The notes under the pieces were generated by a model, which did no database searches, was not told where the DNA came from, and saw only the letters and a program-made list of their open reading frames with translations. A stretch of DNA of 64,000 bases from Pezicula radicicola (taxonomy: Eukaryota > Ascomycota > Leotiomycetes > Helotiales > Dermateaceae), in assembly GCA_003008705.1 (NCBI GenBank), contig PDUO01000015.1:935290-999289 (forward strand), given 5' to 3'. Both the position numbers and the translations under genes were made by a program. Shown here one piece after another: positions 11,574-23,106 of the stretch (the stretch's first letter is position 1; each line of letters opens with the position of its first letter).

Positions 11574-12579
11574 CTAGGGTTTCGGTCTCTGATCCGAAAC
11601 ATACTCAACGTCACCCATCTCAACATCACTCGAACCATTGCCACCATGGCTCCTATGACGACGTCTCTTGCTAGGACGCTCACTAGTAACCGAATCCGTC
11701 CTCATATCCTCCTTAGTGAAATCCGGATGCCAAATGTTAAGCAAGCACATCATAAGAAACATAAGTGTCGCATCAAAGATATAAAGATAAATCTCGCTGC
11801 GAAGCAAGACACCATCTTGACCCATAACATATTCCACAATTCTGAAAACCGATCGAATAAGGATAAAGAAACTGGCGATGTAAAGAACGATGAGATGTCG
11901 TTGCCAAGGGATCATAGTAGATTCAGATCTCGAAGTCGGAACAGCATTAATTCTCCAGTGGAAAATACCAGCAACGATGATAAAAAGTCCGAAGAATAGA
12001 ACCTGGATCGCGAGACCGGCAGTAATGACATGTTCGCCCAAATCAACCTGACTTTGCTTTTTGGCATTGGATAACATGCCACCTCCAGCTGATTGAGCGA
12101 AGAAGGAGATTACATCTCCCATGACGAAGATTTTTGTGAGCCAGTTGACCCGGATTGGGGAGTGTGATGTTCCGTCTGTGAGGAGGATTATCCGGCCAAG
12201 AATCATGTAGATGGATGCTGCGAAGAGTGCTGGTGCTAGGAGGAGGAGCAGTGATTGCATTACGTAGGGTGGTATTGTCCAATCTGGGGATTGCTTGGAG
12301 TTAAGGGCTCGGCCGACATAGCCTATTGTTTCGACTGGAAAGGAGAGGATGGAATTAGTTTCTTGATGCCTTTGTTGGGTGGGTGACTGAGTTGAAGGGT
12401 AGTAGTAGTGCTTAAAACTTACAGAATCCACCGATCAGAAACGGGATGAAATACCATGTTCTCTTCCTCAGTAATTGGAAGAAATGGAGTAGGGTAGTAA
12501 CGCCAAACAAAGCAATAAAGATCACTGCGGCTGTAAAAGACGGGTTGTAATGATAGAGAACATATTTTTCAACCGCCAT
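11574..12579 (-). CDS. RTA1-like multispan membrane protein
   Basis: Two exons, 12579-12423 and 12334-11574, give 305 aa. The join restores the family hallmark IGGFFETIGYVGR. Seven hydrophobic segments follow the RTA1 (PF04479) pattern, with VMQSLLLLLAPALFAASIYM, the FVMGDVISFFAQSAGGGML loop and the RSVFRIVEYVMG helix. The cytosolic tail is basic and acidic (SKRRRHRSHGG then DVEMGDVEY). Yeast relatives (Rta1, Rsb1) are plasma-membrane proteins that affect resistance to aminocholesterol or sphingoid bases; the substrate here is unknown. It diverges from a Zn2Cys6 regulator about 1.9 kb away. The + strand composition changes from A/C- to G/T-rich near 12065, inside exon 2. Confidence 0.92.
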
Positions 12580-14525
12580 TTTTGAAAGAAACTTCTTGTT
12601 GTTGGTTGAATTGACTTTTTCGATGTGGCGATGCCTTGGAACGAGAGCGAGAGAAGCCAAGTGTTGTTTGAGAGAAAAGTTTGTTGATGCTGTTGAATGA
12701 GTTCGCACTTCCTGGAGGGCATGACCAGTTCTATATTTATTTTCATCCTCTCATCCTCCCGCCTCCTGTTTCTGAATCAATTAAAAAACTGTCGCTATCG
12801 CTTTGAAAAGTGCTATCTGAATCCGAACCCGACGAGATAGATGGAGCCATGAGGAATTTTGTGGTCTGGGCCAGTTTGTCAATGCTCGTACTCGGTCGCA
12901 TAGGGCTGTGGCTTTGTGGTCGGGAGAGGGTGGGTGGAATTGTGATGCTGTGATAGGTACTAGCCAAGTCATTTTTGTTTCTTTAGATTGTGAATGGCGT
13001 GTCCTGATGGTAAATGCTCGGGGTAAAGCCTGTGAAATTACCATAGGGCCGACTTAAAGTTCGTTGCATCTCAAAGGGATTCAAGGGATTCAGAATTTCG
13101 TCGCTTAACGTATTGAGTATTCGTACTTTCGGATAAAGGTTATTTTCATTGGCTCATAGTATTATAGCGTATCGTACAGCGTATTCTAAATTTCGGAGGC
13201 TTAGCTATGATAGAGAAGCTTTCCACGGCGGTATCAAAGGGCTATTTGTATTTTTGCAGCGATCATAGAGGCGGAATAATTACGGTCCTTGGGGCAGTAG
13301 TACAACTACCCCTCAGGTACATGAGGCACGTGACAAGCCTCTCTATGAGGCGGGGTGGTTCCATTGGATCACAAAGACAGTTTAGGTACCTAGATCATAT
13401 CAAAAGGAGCAACATAGTAAAGAGTATGAGTAGCATCTTTTCCTGCACCTCCCTGGCACGCCATTCTCTCAGAATTGAAAGGTACCTATATAAAGTAAAG
13501 TAGAAAAGCCTGGACTTTCATTAACCACTTTCTCGTCTCCATCTACGAGTAGTCCTTTGAATACAACTTTTTGTATCGTATTCATCGTGTTCGACAAAGT
13601 TTGGATATGCAATGCACAGGCCTCAAAAGATCAACATGGGAATTTGGAAATAGATGTTTCCATACCTTAATACTCCACCATATCAATACAAACAAGGAAC
13701 AGAAGTAATTCTGTAGCTTAAAAAAGATTTAAACTTGGAAAGTTATTCTCTTAAGCTTAAAATCAGGATCTTCGTGGAGGCTTCCATTCGCAAGCTAAGT
13801 GTAGTTAGTCTTTCGTCTCCTGGATTCGTGAGGGTGCGTGATGCTGGGCGGTGTGGGCATCCCTAGGGTCCAAATAGCGTTCATCATAGGGGTCAGAGCC
13901 CTCCAACAAGGCACGAATGGGCCTCCTTGCGATCACGACCTCTTGCCTTTTCTGTTTCAGGAGTACCATTACGCCCAAATTACCCATAGAAATATACCCC
14001 GTTCTGAGACTGGTGAATGATCTTCCCGATGGGCCCGAAGAATACAGTAGCGTGCTGGGGCTAGGTTGTTGCGCTGGTTAATAATAATTATTAAACCAAA
14101 AGCGAGCGCGGTCTCGTACTCTGCTTTTGTTCTTCGCTTCCCCTCGCATCTCGTAGCATCCACCTCACACCAATTCAATCTATTCTGCGTGGTCATCGAC
14201 GCCCAGTATTCTGGGCCCCTAGCACAACACCATCCACTGCGGTTCGTCGCGTTTTTTGCTTTTGGACGGGTTTCTATTCTTGGCCTCAGCCCTACTGAAC
14301 TGTGTACATCTCGTCATAACCCTTGAGGTGCGGCTCTGAGGAGCTGACGCGTTGCTGGGGCGGCGCTGTTCAAGGATAGCCGTACTGGAGCGTATTCCGT
14401 ATTTACCGGTACGCAGCACCGGATAACACATTCTCTATCCGGAGCGTCCTGGGCTAAATAGACAGCCAGATCGCTCGCGGTACGAGTCTTGAGTTGTTGG
14501 AGGCACTCAAGGTACGAGCGAAACC
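12580..14525. other. Long divergent intergenic region
   Basis: It holds the promoters of the RTA1-like gene (leftward) and the Zn2Cys6 gene (rightward). Short open frames such as the Ser-rich one at 12743-12967 on the minus strand have no recognisable feature. I see no transposon termini. Confidence 0.5.
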
Positions 14526-16115
14526 ATGAACACATCACGCAAATCGCACCGGAAGACGAGGACTGGATGTGGACTCTGTAAGAAGCGGAAGATCAAGGTG
14601 AGCGAGCGCGCGCGTGTTGTTGTGTTTCATTTCTGCGTCGTCGTCGTTGGCGGCGATATGGTGGTTATTTTCCGCCCTGCTGCCCTTTGGTTTCCCATTA
14701 TCCTCCCCCAATTATGGTCCACCCCGGCCATCCATCCAACCAACTCACTCACTCACTCACTCACTCACTCTTCTATGTACCTACCTACCTCCTCCCCGCG
14801 CCCCTCATATTCCCCACTAATTCGTTCCTCGCACCTCGGGGGGCTAAAAGATCATCATCATGTCTTATAAGCTCGTCTTCCTGCCCGACTTCTACCTTTT
14901 ACCCCTTTTCCCATTCACATATTCATCTTTCGCGCTTGCTTGCTAACACGATTCATCCAGTGCGACGAACAGAAGCCACAATGCAACAACTGTATCAAGC
15001 ACTCAGTCCAATGCGACTTTCTGGTCCGGCAACCCGGCCACCACAACAGCCCAGGAAATCATTCTTCAGGCCACCACCAGTCACCCTCAGGCCCTCTCGA
15101 TATGTCTACGCCCCCAATGCTTAACGCCCAGCCAGAGAGCTTGAACCTCATGGACCTCGAGCTGCTTCATAATTTCACCACCTCAACCTTCTCTACCCTG
15201 TCTTTTGATCCTCTGTTGCGGAATCTCTGGCGTCTCAACGTTGCACAGATCGGCTTCCAATATGGATTTGTCATGCGTGGAATTCTTGCAGTGTCTGCTC
15301 TCCATCTAGCTTATTACCACCCAGCAAAGAGAGATTTCTACCTTGCTGTGGGTATGAACCAGCATCAAACGGCTCTGCGTGTTGGAATCTCAATGGTATC
15401 GAATGTGACTCAGGAGAACTGTTCGGCCATTTACATCTTCTCGGTCCTCACGTTCTACTTCACTCTAGCGAGTCCCCGAAAACCAGGCAATATCCTCCTC
15501 ATGGGTGACAGCGGAATTTCAGACTGGCTTTATCTCTTGCGGGGGACGGTCATAATTGTTGAGAACAATGCCGAATACCTTACTCAAGGACCCTTGGGAC
15601 CTATGTTTGAATTTGGGCGTCGAAGGCTAGAGAGTAGAGAAGGAGTACCTGGATTAAACGAAGTTCAGGACCTAAAACAGTTCATCCGGTCCAGTTCCAC
15701 TGACCCACAACACCTAGAGATCTATCTTGCATCTATAGAAGAACTCGACAGATCTCTTGCTCTGCTGTACAACGGTGGAATTCAAAATGTCGAAACGGCG
15801 CATATCTTTACCTGGGCTATGCGAATGTCCGAAGAGTACCTGCTGCTTCTCCGAGAAGGCACTCAAGAAGCACTAGCCATCTTCGCATTTTCTTGCGTGC
15901 TGCTCAAATACCTAGATTGCCACTGGTGGATGGATGGTTGGAGCACTCATCTCATCTCGAAGACGTATTATATGCTAGACGAAGAGCATCGATTGTGGGT
16001 TCGATGGCCCGTGGAGGAAATAGGATGGATTCCCAATCAGGATGAGATAAGCCATCACAATGGAGCCCCAACTCACCCAATTCAAATTCATCCTGGATTG
16101 GGGAGTGCGTCATAG
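14526..16115 (+). CDS. Zn(II)2Cys6 transcription factor, Upc2/DUF3468 type
   Basis: Two exons, 14526-14597 and 14961-16115, give 408 aa. The zinc cluster CX2CX6CX6CX2CX6C starts at about residue 15 (CGLCKKRKIK, CDEQKPQCNNC). The 363 nt intron falls exactly before the third Cys. The rest matches the fungal_trans_2/DUF3468 fold: LELLHNFTTSTFSTLS, then FVMRGILAVSALHLAYYHP and a long helical region. This layout is shared with Upc2-like sterol-uptake regulators and with many uncharacterised proteins, so the target genes are unknown. The first intron is several times longer than its neighbours in the window and contains a TCAC microsatellite. Without its removal only a short N-terminal peptide with half a zinc cluster would be made. 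Confidence 0.9.
14743..14770. repeat. (TCAC)n microsatellite inside an intron
   Basis: About seven TCAC units lie in the 363 nt intron of the Zn2Cys6 gene, upstream of its CTAACACG branch-like site and CAG acceptor at 14960. Confidence 0.85.
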
Positions 16116-16938
16116 ACTGAGCGGGTGCTCGGTCGAAATTTTCAACAAAATATGAGTTTGAGCTTGTAGGATTTGGTGTGTTGGACTTTCGACATTTGTA
16201 TTGCGGAGGAGTTGGCGGTGACTGGATTATACCTCGTTACGGAGTTTTACGACCGTGACTTTTGGCGAAAAGCTTTATGAGCATTATGTTTGCTATGGAA
16301 TAGCTGGCTATGCGGCAAGTAAAAACGTCGTTCTATTCAAAACCGGATAGCGGCTGAGTGGTTTTCAATTCGAAGGTAAATTCAATTGCTTTACAGCATT
16401 AACTTTTGAACCAAGTCACGTGGTTGGAAAATTCTTGAAAACAGATGCTCTGATGGTCGTCTGTGTTAGTTCCATGTATTCTCGCGGCTTTTCTACTAAA
16501 TATAGTACTAGATTGAGATGAACCTAGCGAGTCAAATTTTCATCCCCTTTCTGGTTCCCGAAGAAGACATTTCCCAGACCAACGACCAGAATAGGAGGAA
16601 CGAGCGAGAGAGGAAGTGATTCGCAAGGAAAATAAGACAGTACCGATCACTCAGAAATGATTAATCGCGGCATGCATACGAAGATACACCTAAGAGCGTA
16701 AATCCCCAACATCTTGCTTGAATATATATCAATTGCTAGATCTAGAGGTACTTGTGACCCCCGACAGCTTAGATGGTCTAAAGTATATACACTACGTAAA
16801 ATAAAGCTAAATAATATACAGAAAATATACGGGTTGTCTTTGTTTTGCTCGTTCAACATCCAGTCCGGATTTCTCATGGCTCCTGGACGCCCAAAGACTT
16901 ATCTCCAAGATACCACTAGAATGGAAAAGTTGAAGTGT
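16116..16938. other. Convergent intergenic region
   Basis: 3' flanks of the Zn2Cys6 gene and the GH45 gene. No gene or repeat stands out. Confidence 0.5.
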
Positions 16939-18000
16939 TTAAGCATCACAAGTATCTTCGGTGGAGACAGCTGCTGTGTTTGAGGTAGATGAGGCGGATG
17001 AAGTTGTTGAGGTGCTAGACTCGACGGAAGATGTTACAGCCGGAACAATCGCAGAAGACGAGGCGCTCTCTGAGACAGTTGAGGAGATGGCGACTTGGGT
17101 TGAAGACTCAGTGCTAACAGCCTCAGTGGTAGAGACAGGCTCAACAGCAGCGACTTTAGCAGCAGGGGAGCTGCTAGACACAGCACTACCAGTAGGAGTC
17201 GAAGCCAAAGCAGCAGCACTATCATCCGCTCTCACACACCCAGTATTAGCCGAAAGAGCGGCCGGACATTGCACCTGCTTAAAAGACACAGATGGGTTAT
17301 CAGCAGCTTGGAACCAATCGAAGCGCCAATAACAACCATCTTGTAAGGCAGCCGGGAAAGAATCACAATCCGATCGACTAGAAATCCCACCATATTGAGC
17401 TCCCCAACCACCAGATGGAGCTCCCCATTCTGCCGTACATCCATTATAGATTCCTACTCCTCCACCTGGAATGGAAATGTCGAACTGGTTACTTCCGAGA
17501 TCTCCGCCCGTATTGGTTGCTTGTACGATCATCTTTTTGCCGGATACCGGGCCTGATGTGAAGGTTAATTCGTAGCAGGCGCAGCACCAGCTTGATTCGC
17601 TACCTCCAGCTATGTTGACTGCTGCGTAACCGTAGGCTAGATCATTTGTTACGGCCCAAGGGGATTCGTTGGAACACTGATAAGCGCCACCTCCGTTGCA
17701 TCCAGATGCTGTGTCATAGTCTGTGAGGGGATTGTTGGAAACTATTTAAAAAGTCAGTCTTATGGTTTTTCCGGATAGGTGGTTTTGGAGCCAGGAGCAA
17801 ATTAGCTGGGAATACGAACTGTCGCAGGTTGTGACTGGGTTAGAGCCAGTGAGAAGACTAGCTTTGCCAGTCCAGGCACAAGATGGCTTGCAGCAATCCC
17901 AGTAACGGGTTGTAGTTCCGGTTCCTGAGGCGGTTTGCCCGTTGGCTTGTTGGAGGAAGAAAGGGAGGAGAGCGAGAAGTGTCTTGGTTGGGAGTTGCAT
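16939..18000 (-). CDS. Secreted GH45 endoglucanase with Ser/Thr-rich tail
   Basis: Two exons, 18000-17820 and 17741-16939, give 327 aa. Residues 1-21 are a signal peptide ([18 protein letters not shown]...). The GH45 signature [14 protein letters not shown] carries the catalytic Asp at about residue 35. The second acid is expected in [15 protein letters not shown]. Eight or more Cys fit the disulfide pattern, including [14 protein letters not shown]45 enzymes cut internal beta-1,4 bonds of cellulose by inversion. After about residue 235 the protein becomes a long Ser/Thr/Ala/Val tail ending in EDTCDA. It resembles an O-glycosylated linker, but no CBM1 cellulose-binding module follows, although GH45 enzymes often carry one. 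The GTTCGT donor of the intron is supported by the [12 protein letters not shown] join. Confidence 0.93.
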
Positions 18001-19360
18001 CTTGAAGGAGTTATGGGAATACTGGATTCGATCGAAAATTGAAGAGTCTTGATATTTGATCGACTGGTCTCTAACCTAATATGCTTTTCTAGAAAAAAAT
18101 AGAAGACAAGAAAACTCAACTTGGGAGTTTCGGTGTAGTTGTAAAAAACGAGTGTAAATTCAAACGAATGTTGTATTTGAAGATTGATACTTTTGGGAAA
18201 TGACCGTAAGGAGCAGACAAAAACAGAGAATGCTTAAAGAAAGAAGAAAAGAAAAAGGAAATCTCGACTCTGGGAAGTGTAGCATTTTTAACCCCGATTC
18301 ATATTTGGCAGATTTCCGGTATGACGATGTGCGAAGTTGCCAAAATAACCTCATCTCGTTCAAGCTCGTGCTGTATTACCTCTCTGTATATCAGAAACGT
18401 TGGCGTCCTAAGCGAGCTCTGAATTAAAAACGTGCGCGCTTACAGGCCTACAAGCGCTGTGAAGCCCCTGAAGCGAGAGGTATTCCCCATTCAAAATTTC
18501 AAATCGGTACTTTAGGTGAAATGTGATAGGGGGACTTTGAGATAAAATTCTTCCGTTGGATTTAAACTTCTTTTAGAGTTAAAAGAACCCTTGTTTATTG
18601 TTGGTCTTTTCGAATCTTTTTGTGCGATTCTTTGGTGTGATTCTTGTGGATGGAGGTTGGATACGGAGTATGTGATTGAGAATCATGTAAAAATTGTGAG
18701 GCGACATTGATTGGCTCATTTATTTTACCGTGTCGATGAGATGAAGCTTGCTTTAGTTGAGATTGAGATTTGATTTGAGGTTTGTGCGGCGTAGAGTGCT
18801 ACACGAGGTTGTCTAGACTCAGGATGGTCTGTCAGGACGGAGTCACTGCATGCATATCCCAATATGGTATTTGTCCTGTGCTTAATTCTTTGAGTATGCC
18901 GGATAAATATGGCTGTATGGCTGGCAGAATAGTCAGGAGTGAAACATAAACTCTCCTGCTCCGTAAGTCTCGATTTCACTGGTGTAGTACGAAGTAGGCA
19001 GCTTCGTCCTCGAATATGCAGTCTTACACCGCATGTGATTCACTGATTCGAGGATTGAAGCTCAGCCACGAAAGCCATTGTTTCCGGGACCGCTTAGCAC
19101 GATGCATGCTACCAAGCCTCTTCGAGAATGCGCCAGTCATTGTAACAGGAAGCAGCACTGCAAAAAGTAAAGAAAAGTTGCTCAACTACGCCCGGACGAG
19201 GCAGACAAACTGGCAGACTGGGAGAGTTTTATTGGTAAGCCAATTCGGTATCTGTTTACCCCTCATCCGTCAGCAAGGTTCTAAATAGCTATATTCCGAA
19301 GGAGAAGATTCAAAAATTCTGTTTCCATCATTTTGTGTTCTTGGTTGAATCGTTGGTAAT
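18001..19360. other. Intergenic region
   Basis: Contains the promoter of the GH45 gene on the left. I see no supported gene. Confidence 0.5.
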
Positions 19361-20756
19361 ATGTCGTTGGGGTCTTGGGTCAAGAAACCAGCTTCAGGTC
19401 AGGCGTATAGGCAGTACACGGATGATGGTAAGTTACCGGCTCTTCCGAAAATGGGATGGAGTTGATGGGACTGATAGAAGGAAATACGCTGCGAGATTAT
19501 GGAAATGGGTATGGTTGGGATGTGGGTCGTGAAAGTAATTATGAGCACCGTCCTCAGACGACTCCTAAGTCGAAATCGTAAGTTCTTTTGTGGCAAGACT
19601 GGATACACACTTGAGTTGAACATTATCTGACATGCTTATGAGAGACCGTCGATTCCAAGCAGAGGAAGCAAGGCCTAACGGGGAATGGAGCGAGGATAGT
19701 AGCGATCACCAGGTTGAAGACAAAGAGCAAGATATATGGCTTCCAAGAGCAAACAGTTAGTCTTCCGCTACCTCGTTTTTGATTTATGCACAAGACAATC
19801 CTCCAAGAATTGAGGATAGTATGCTATTACCTTCCTGTTGATAATATTGTCGGAGACTTTAGTAACCTCGCAATCTTTTAGGAGAAGAAATTTTACCAGA
19901 GCAGCTACGTGAGGTAGATTGCAGCGATTTCCAAGTTGAATACTATAGGTCTCCAGGAATTGAGGATGGTATGCTATAACCTTGTTGTAGATGACATTAT
20001 CAAAAACTTTAGTAACCTTACAACCCCTTTAGGAGAAGAAATTCTACCACAGCAGCCATATAAGATATATTGTATCACTGTAGAGAACACCGCTGGGTCG
20101 TTGGTACAAGATCGAGGTAAAAGGCATCTATCTGTAAAGCCATACCTTACATCTCTCTCTCTCTCTAACAGAAGGTAGATTTCAAGCTTTATCAGAAAAG
20201 CGATTTCACATTTGGGCAGGCAGGTTCCGCCCATGTTCTTTTCTTCATCCAGCTTTCCAAATCCTGACTATTGATAGATCTTCAAGATATTGATGTCAAA
20301 GCCATTAGTCGGCGAAGGACTTGTGACCAAAGCCGTCGATATGTTCGTCTACCACTTTTGCGTCTTGGAGAGGAAGAATGGTTTCGCTCATTGTTTGTGA
20401 GAAATCCCCGCCCTCAAGACAAAATTGCTTCACTTGATGACTATATACCTAGGCCTATATTCACCTTTGAAGGTGTATCGAATTGGCCAAGGAACGTCAA
20501 TACTCGTGATTATGCTATTATCTATACTAGCAACGACCCACCCCTGATGATTCATGACGAGCAAAGTACCATGAAGCCCATTCAGATCCAGCTGAGAACA
20601 TCTGGAAGTTCACGCCATACGCTCTCTCCTTTGTCTCGCTTATATTATGAAAATGTATGGAAAGTTGATATCCGTGTCAAAGTATGTTTTGTTGGCAAAG
20701 TTGTTGCGAGTCATGAAAAAAGGCTTTTGACCCAATTCAATGCCGTACACCAATGA
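19361..20756 (+). CDS. DUF6590-like protein with duplicated exon-intron unit
   Basis: Eight exons: 19361-19427, 19478-19577, 19643-19755, 19795-19818, 19882-19968, 20033-20116, 20172-20234, 20278-20756, giving 338 aa with all phases consistent. The N-terminal half is charged and of low complexity, starting MSLGSWVKKPASG and including GYGWDVGRESNYEHRPQTT. Exons 5 and 6 are near copies (EEILPEQLRE against EEILPQQPYK), and the PRIED/PGIEDG ends before them are also repeated. The C-terminal 150 aa resemble the fungal DUF6590 domain: RDYAIIYTSNDPP, then LSPLSRLYYENVWKVDIRVK and FVGKV. The function of DUF6590 is unknown. Intron 2 uses a rare GAG acceptor, because the alternative two bases later gives a stop. 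It sits in a gene-poor stretch and faces the membrane-protein gene. The C-terminal exon is the most reliable part. Confidence 0.65.
19801..20100 (+). repeat. Two tandem copies of a 150 bp exon-intron unit
   Basis: The units start at 19801 (CTCCAAGAATTGAGGAT) and 19951 (CTCCAGGAATTGAGGAT). Further matches such as AGTAACC (19861 and 20011) and GGAGAAGAA keep an offset of 150-151 bp. Each copy contains the end of one exon, a 63-64 nt phase-1 intron and the start of the next exon, so splicing frame is preserved. Confidence 0.8.
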
Positions 20757-21138
20757 GAAGGATAAAGGTATGAATAACTGGCACAGGTCGAAGCCAATGG
20801 GGTAGAAGTTGGATTCTTCCTTTTCCTTTTTTTACCACCTAATTGAGGCCTAGAGAATGGGTACAGTTAGTTGGGTCTATAGGTCATAGTCTTCATAGAA
20901 TTTTGAAAGTGTGAAAAACACCGACACACAGGCCTGGCTTAGACGTCACTCCCTGATCCCTAATGCTAGCTCTCTACACTTCTATACTCAATCTTGTGGC
21001 TATATTCCCGTCAATCTGAAATTGTCTGTGCTTCGTTACTGTTGCCACTATTTCTGAAACCTTTTCGTAGTAGTTCTCTTTGGGGCAATTGACCATTTTA
21101 GTTGAGCATTTCAACGACGCTCCTTTGAATCAAGATTA
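20757..21138. other. Short convergent intergenic region
   Basis: 3' flanks of the DUF6590-like gene and of the membrane-protein gene on the minus strand. Nothing else is visible. Confidence 0.5.
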
Positions 21139-23106
21139 TCAAAATGAGCATGTCATGATTCTGTGAAAGAGTTGGTTTAGCTCTAACATGATGCCTTCCC
21201 AGATAGCCTCAGCCCATTTGCGAAACCGTGCCGAGCGCTGCCACAACCATTCCAGAGGCAACATCAGCTTCGTCCATGGAACAAGCTTCAAACCGTCCCA
21301 AACCAACTTGACAGAATTGCCCGAATCTCGGCTAAGTCCAAAAAGCATCAAGCAACCCACAAAGATGCTCGTCAGACCTACAAAATTTATGTTCGTCAAC
21401 CCTCTGGTGGGAATTTTGACAAGCCGGCACATGCCTCTATAATTGTCAGGTAGTGTGTTGACATAACCATCCACTCCTGCTGCTGTTCCTCTGGCAAAGT
21501 CGAAAATATTTCCTTGTATACGGGCCAAACTCGTCTGAAAAAGGCTTTCAGACTCAACCTGCCATTGATTCAAAGCCAGTGGAAGGGATTGAATATGCGC
21601 AATTTTGGCTTGAGCCTGAAGGCCTGCTGCGCCACGAAATTCAATCGAACCGCAGGCAGTCGAGTAGTCTAACGATAGCACTAATAGTGAGGCGACGGCC
21701 TCTTCTTCTGTCGCTGCCCTGTTATCAGGGGCTTGTGGAATGGAGTTTATGTTACTGTTATCCCAGCATGGCCCCAATTCGGTTCGGCAGATCTGGTATT
21801 GATCAACACACCCCAGGACCCCGGCCCGAGTAGAGTTGTTGAAGTAATGAGGTTGTCCCTTATAACCTACAGGGAATTTGGACTTCTCACGGGCCGGAAA
21901 GACAGGGTCGTCACTATACCGTGGATAAAGAATCCTGTGAGAAGAAATAAACAGGAGTGTTACAGGATATGGACCAGCTGAAAATTCAGAGCGGGGCACG
22001 AATGGGCTCTTCGTTGAACCCGGCTGAGAGCAGAAAATACTGCCTTGGCTTAGCGGAAGCTCGAAAATAGGACAAAATAGATAGACTGACCCAGTGGAGT
22101 AACCTTTGATTTCCCACGAAGACTCTTTGACTGGGTTCTGCCAGGTGCGTTCCTCTGTCGAACCCTTTCCGTAGAAATACTCCCATTGCTCTTCTCCTTG
22201 CTTCGTCTCACCAATGTCGATATAATTGTCGTCAGCACGTAAAGGAGCGCAAATCATCGTCCGGTTGAAAAAGTATGGATTTGCAGCATTTATACCTAAT
22301 ACAGCTCCAGACACCAATCCAGTACTCAGACTATAAGCACCGCTGTTGCCGGTCGCACATATATCACCATGAAATGGGCAGCTAGCCGTTGAATTGATTG
22401 TGTATGCGACACTCTGGTTAAAGAACTGAGTACAGTCGTCTGTATTTGAGTCGGATCCATAGCACTTCTCCTTGTACGTAGCAGCTCTTCTTTCTGCACC
22501 ATGCTCATATACTAGAAAAGGACTAGAGTGGTTCTTAGTTGCGTAGTATCCACAGCTAGGTGATTGTGAAATAGCAATTCCATCCGTTGCAAGGCCAGAT
22601 GATACGATAGAGGCAACTAACAGTAAAACCGGAAAGGCTAGGAGAGCAAATACTACCAGAACAGAGATAAAAGCTGGGCCTGGCTCGCCTTTGAAGGCTG
22701 TGTAAACTCTACGAATGTTTTGCACGAGCCTCTTTGTTGAGCTAAGACCTATTGCGATTACTTTGATACCACTCATGAAGTCTTCGAGAACAATCATAGC
22801 CGCCTCGTGCGTATCATGGGCTTGATCCAGAGAACTCGTAAACGTATGGTTCCACCAGTTCGAAGAAAGGTGATGCCACATTCGATCCGTGCTATTTTTG
22901 AGCAAAGCCCAAATAACCTTGCTCATCAGAGTGATCAGGACCGCAACAGTGTTCGTAATTATTCCTGCGGAATAATCATCAACGAGGAGCTGATGACCTG
23001 TAAGACGTCAACACCATTCTCGAAATATATTGAAAATAGACTTGCGATTGAATGCAGATCTATTATGATCAGTCCACAAGCCATGCTTCACTGATCCTGT
23101 CGACAT
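21139..23106 (-). CDS. Fungal multi-domain membrane protein; 5' part interrupted by an in-frame stop
   Basis: The long open frame 22926-21139 encodes 595 aa. It has a hydrophobic helix near residues 85-110 (FISVLVVFALLAFPVLLLVA), a large Cys-rich and N-glycosylation-rich extracytosolic region with CGYYATKNHS and FFNRTMICAP, and a last helix NFVGLTSIFVGCLMLFGL. This layout is common in unnamed fungal membrane proteins. The same frame is open for 27 codons upstream and encodes the rest of a first helix (SAGIITNTVAVLITLM). It then meets TGA at 23010-23008, and beyond that is again open to a Met at 23106 followed by a KHGLWTDHN motif expected at the N terminus of such proteins. No GT-AG intron in the right phase removes the stop while keeping that motif. 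Either translation starts at 22926 with a truncated helix, or the gene carries a nonsense mutation. The function is unknown. Confidence 0.6.

Noticed and set aside
1653..18000. A secondary-metabolite gene cluster around the first P450
   Set aside because: No polyketide synthase, NRPS, terpene synthase or prenyltransferase is present, and the genes are separated by unrelated functions.
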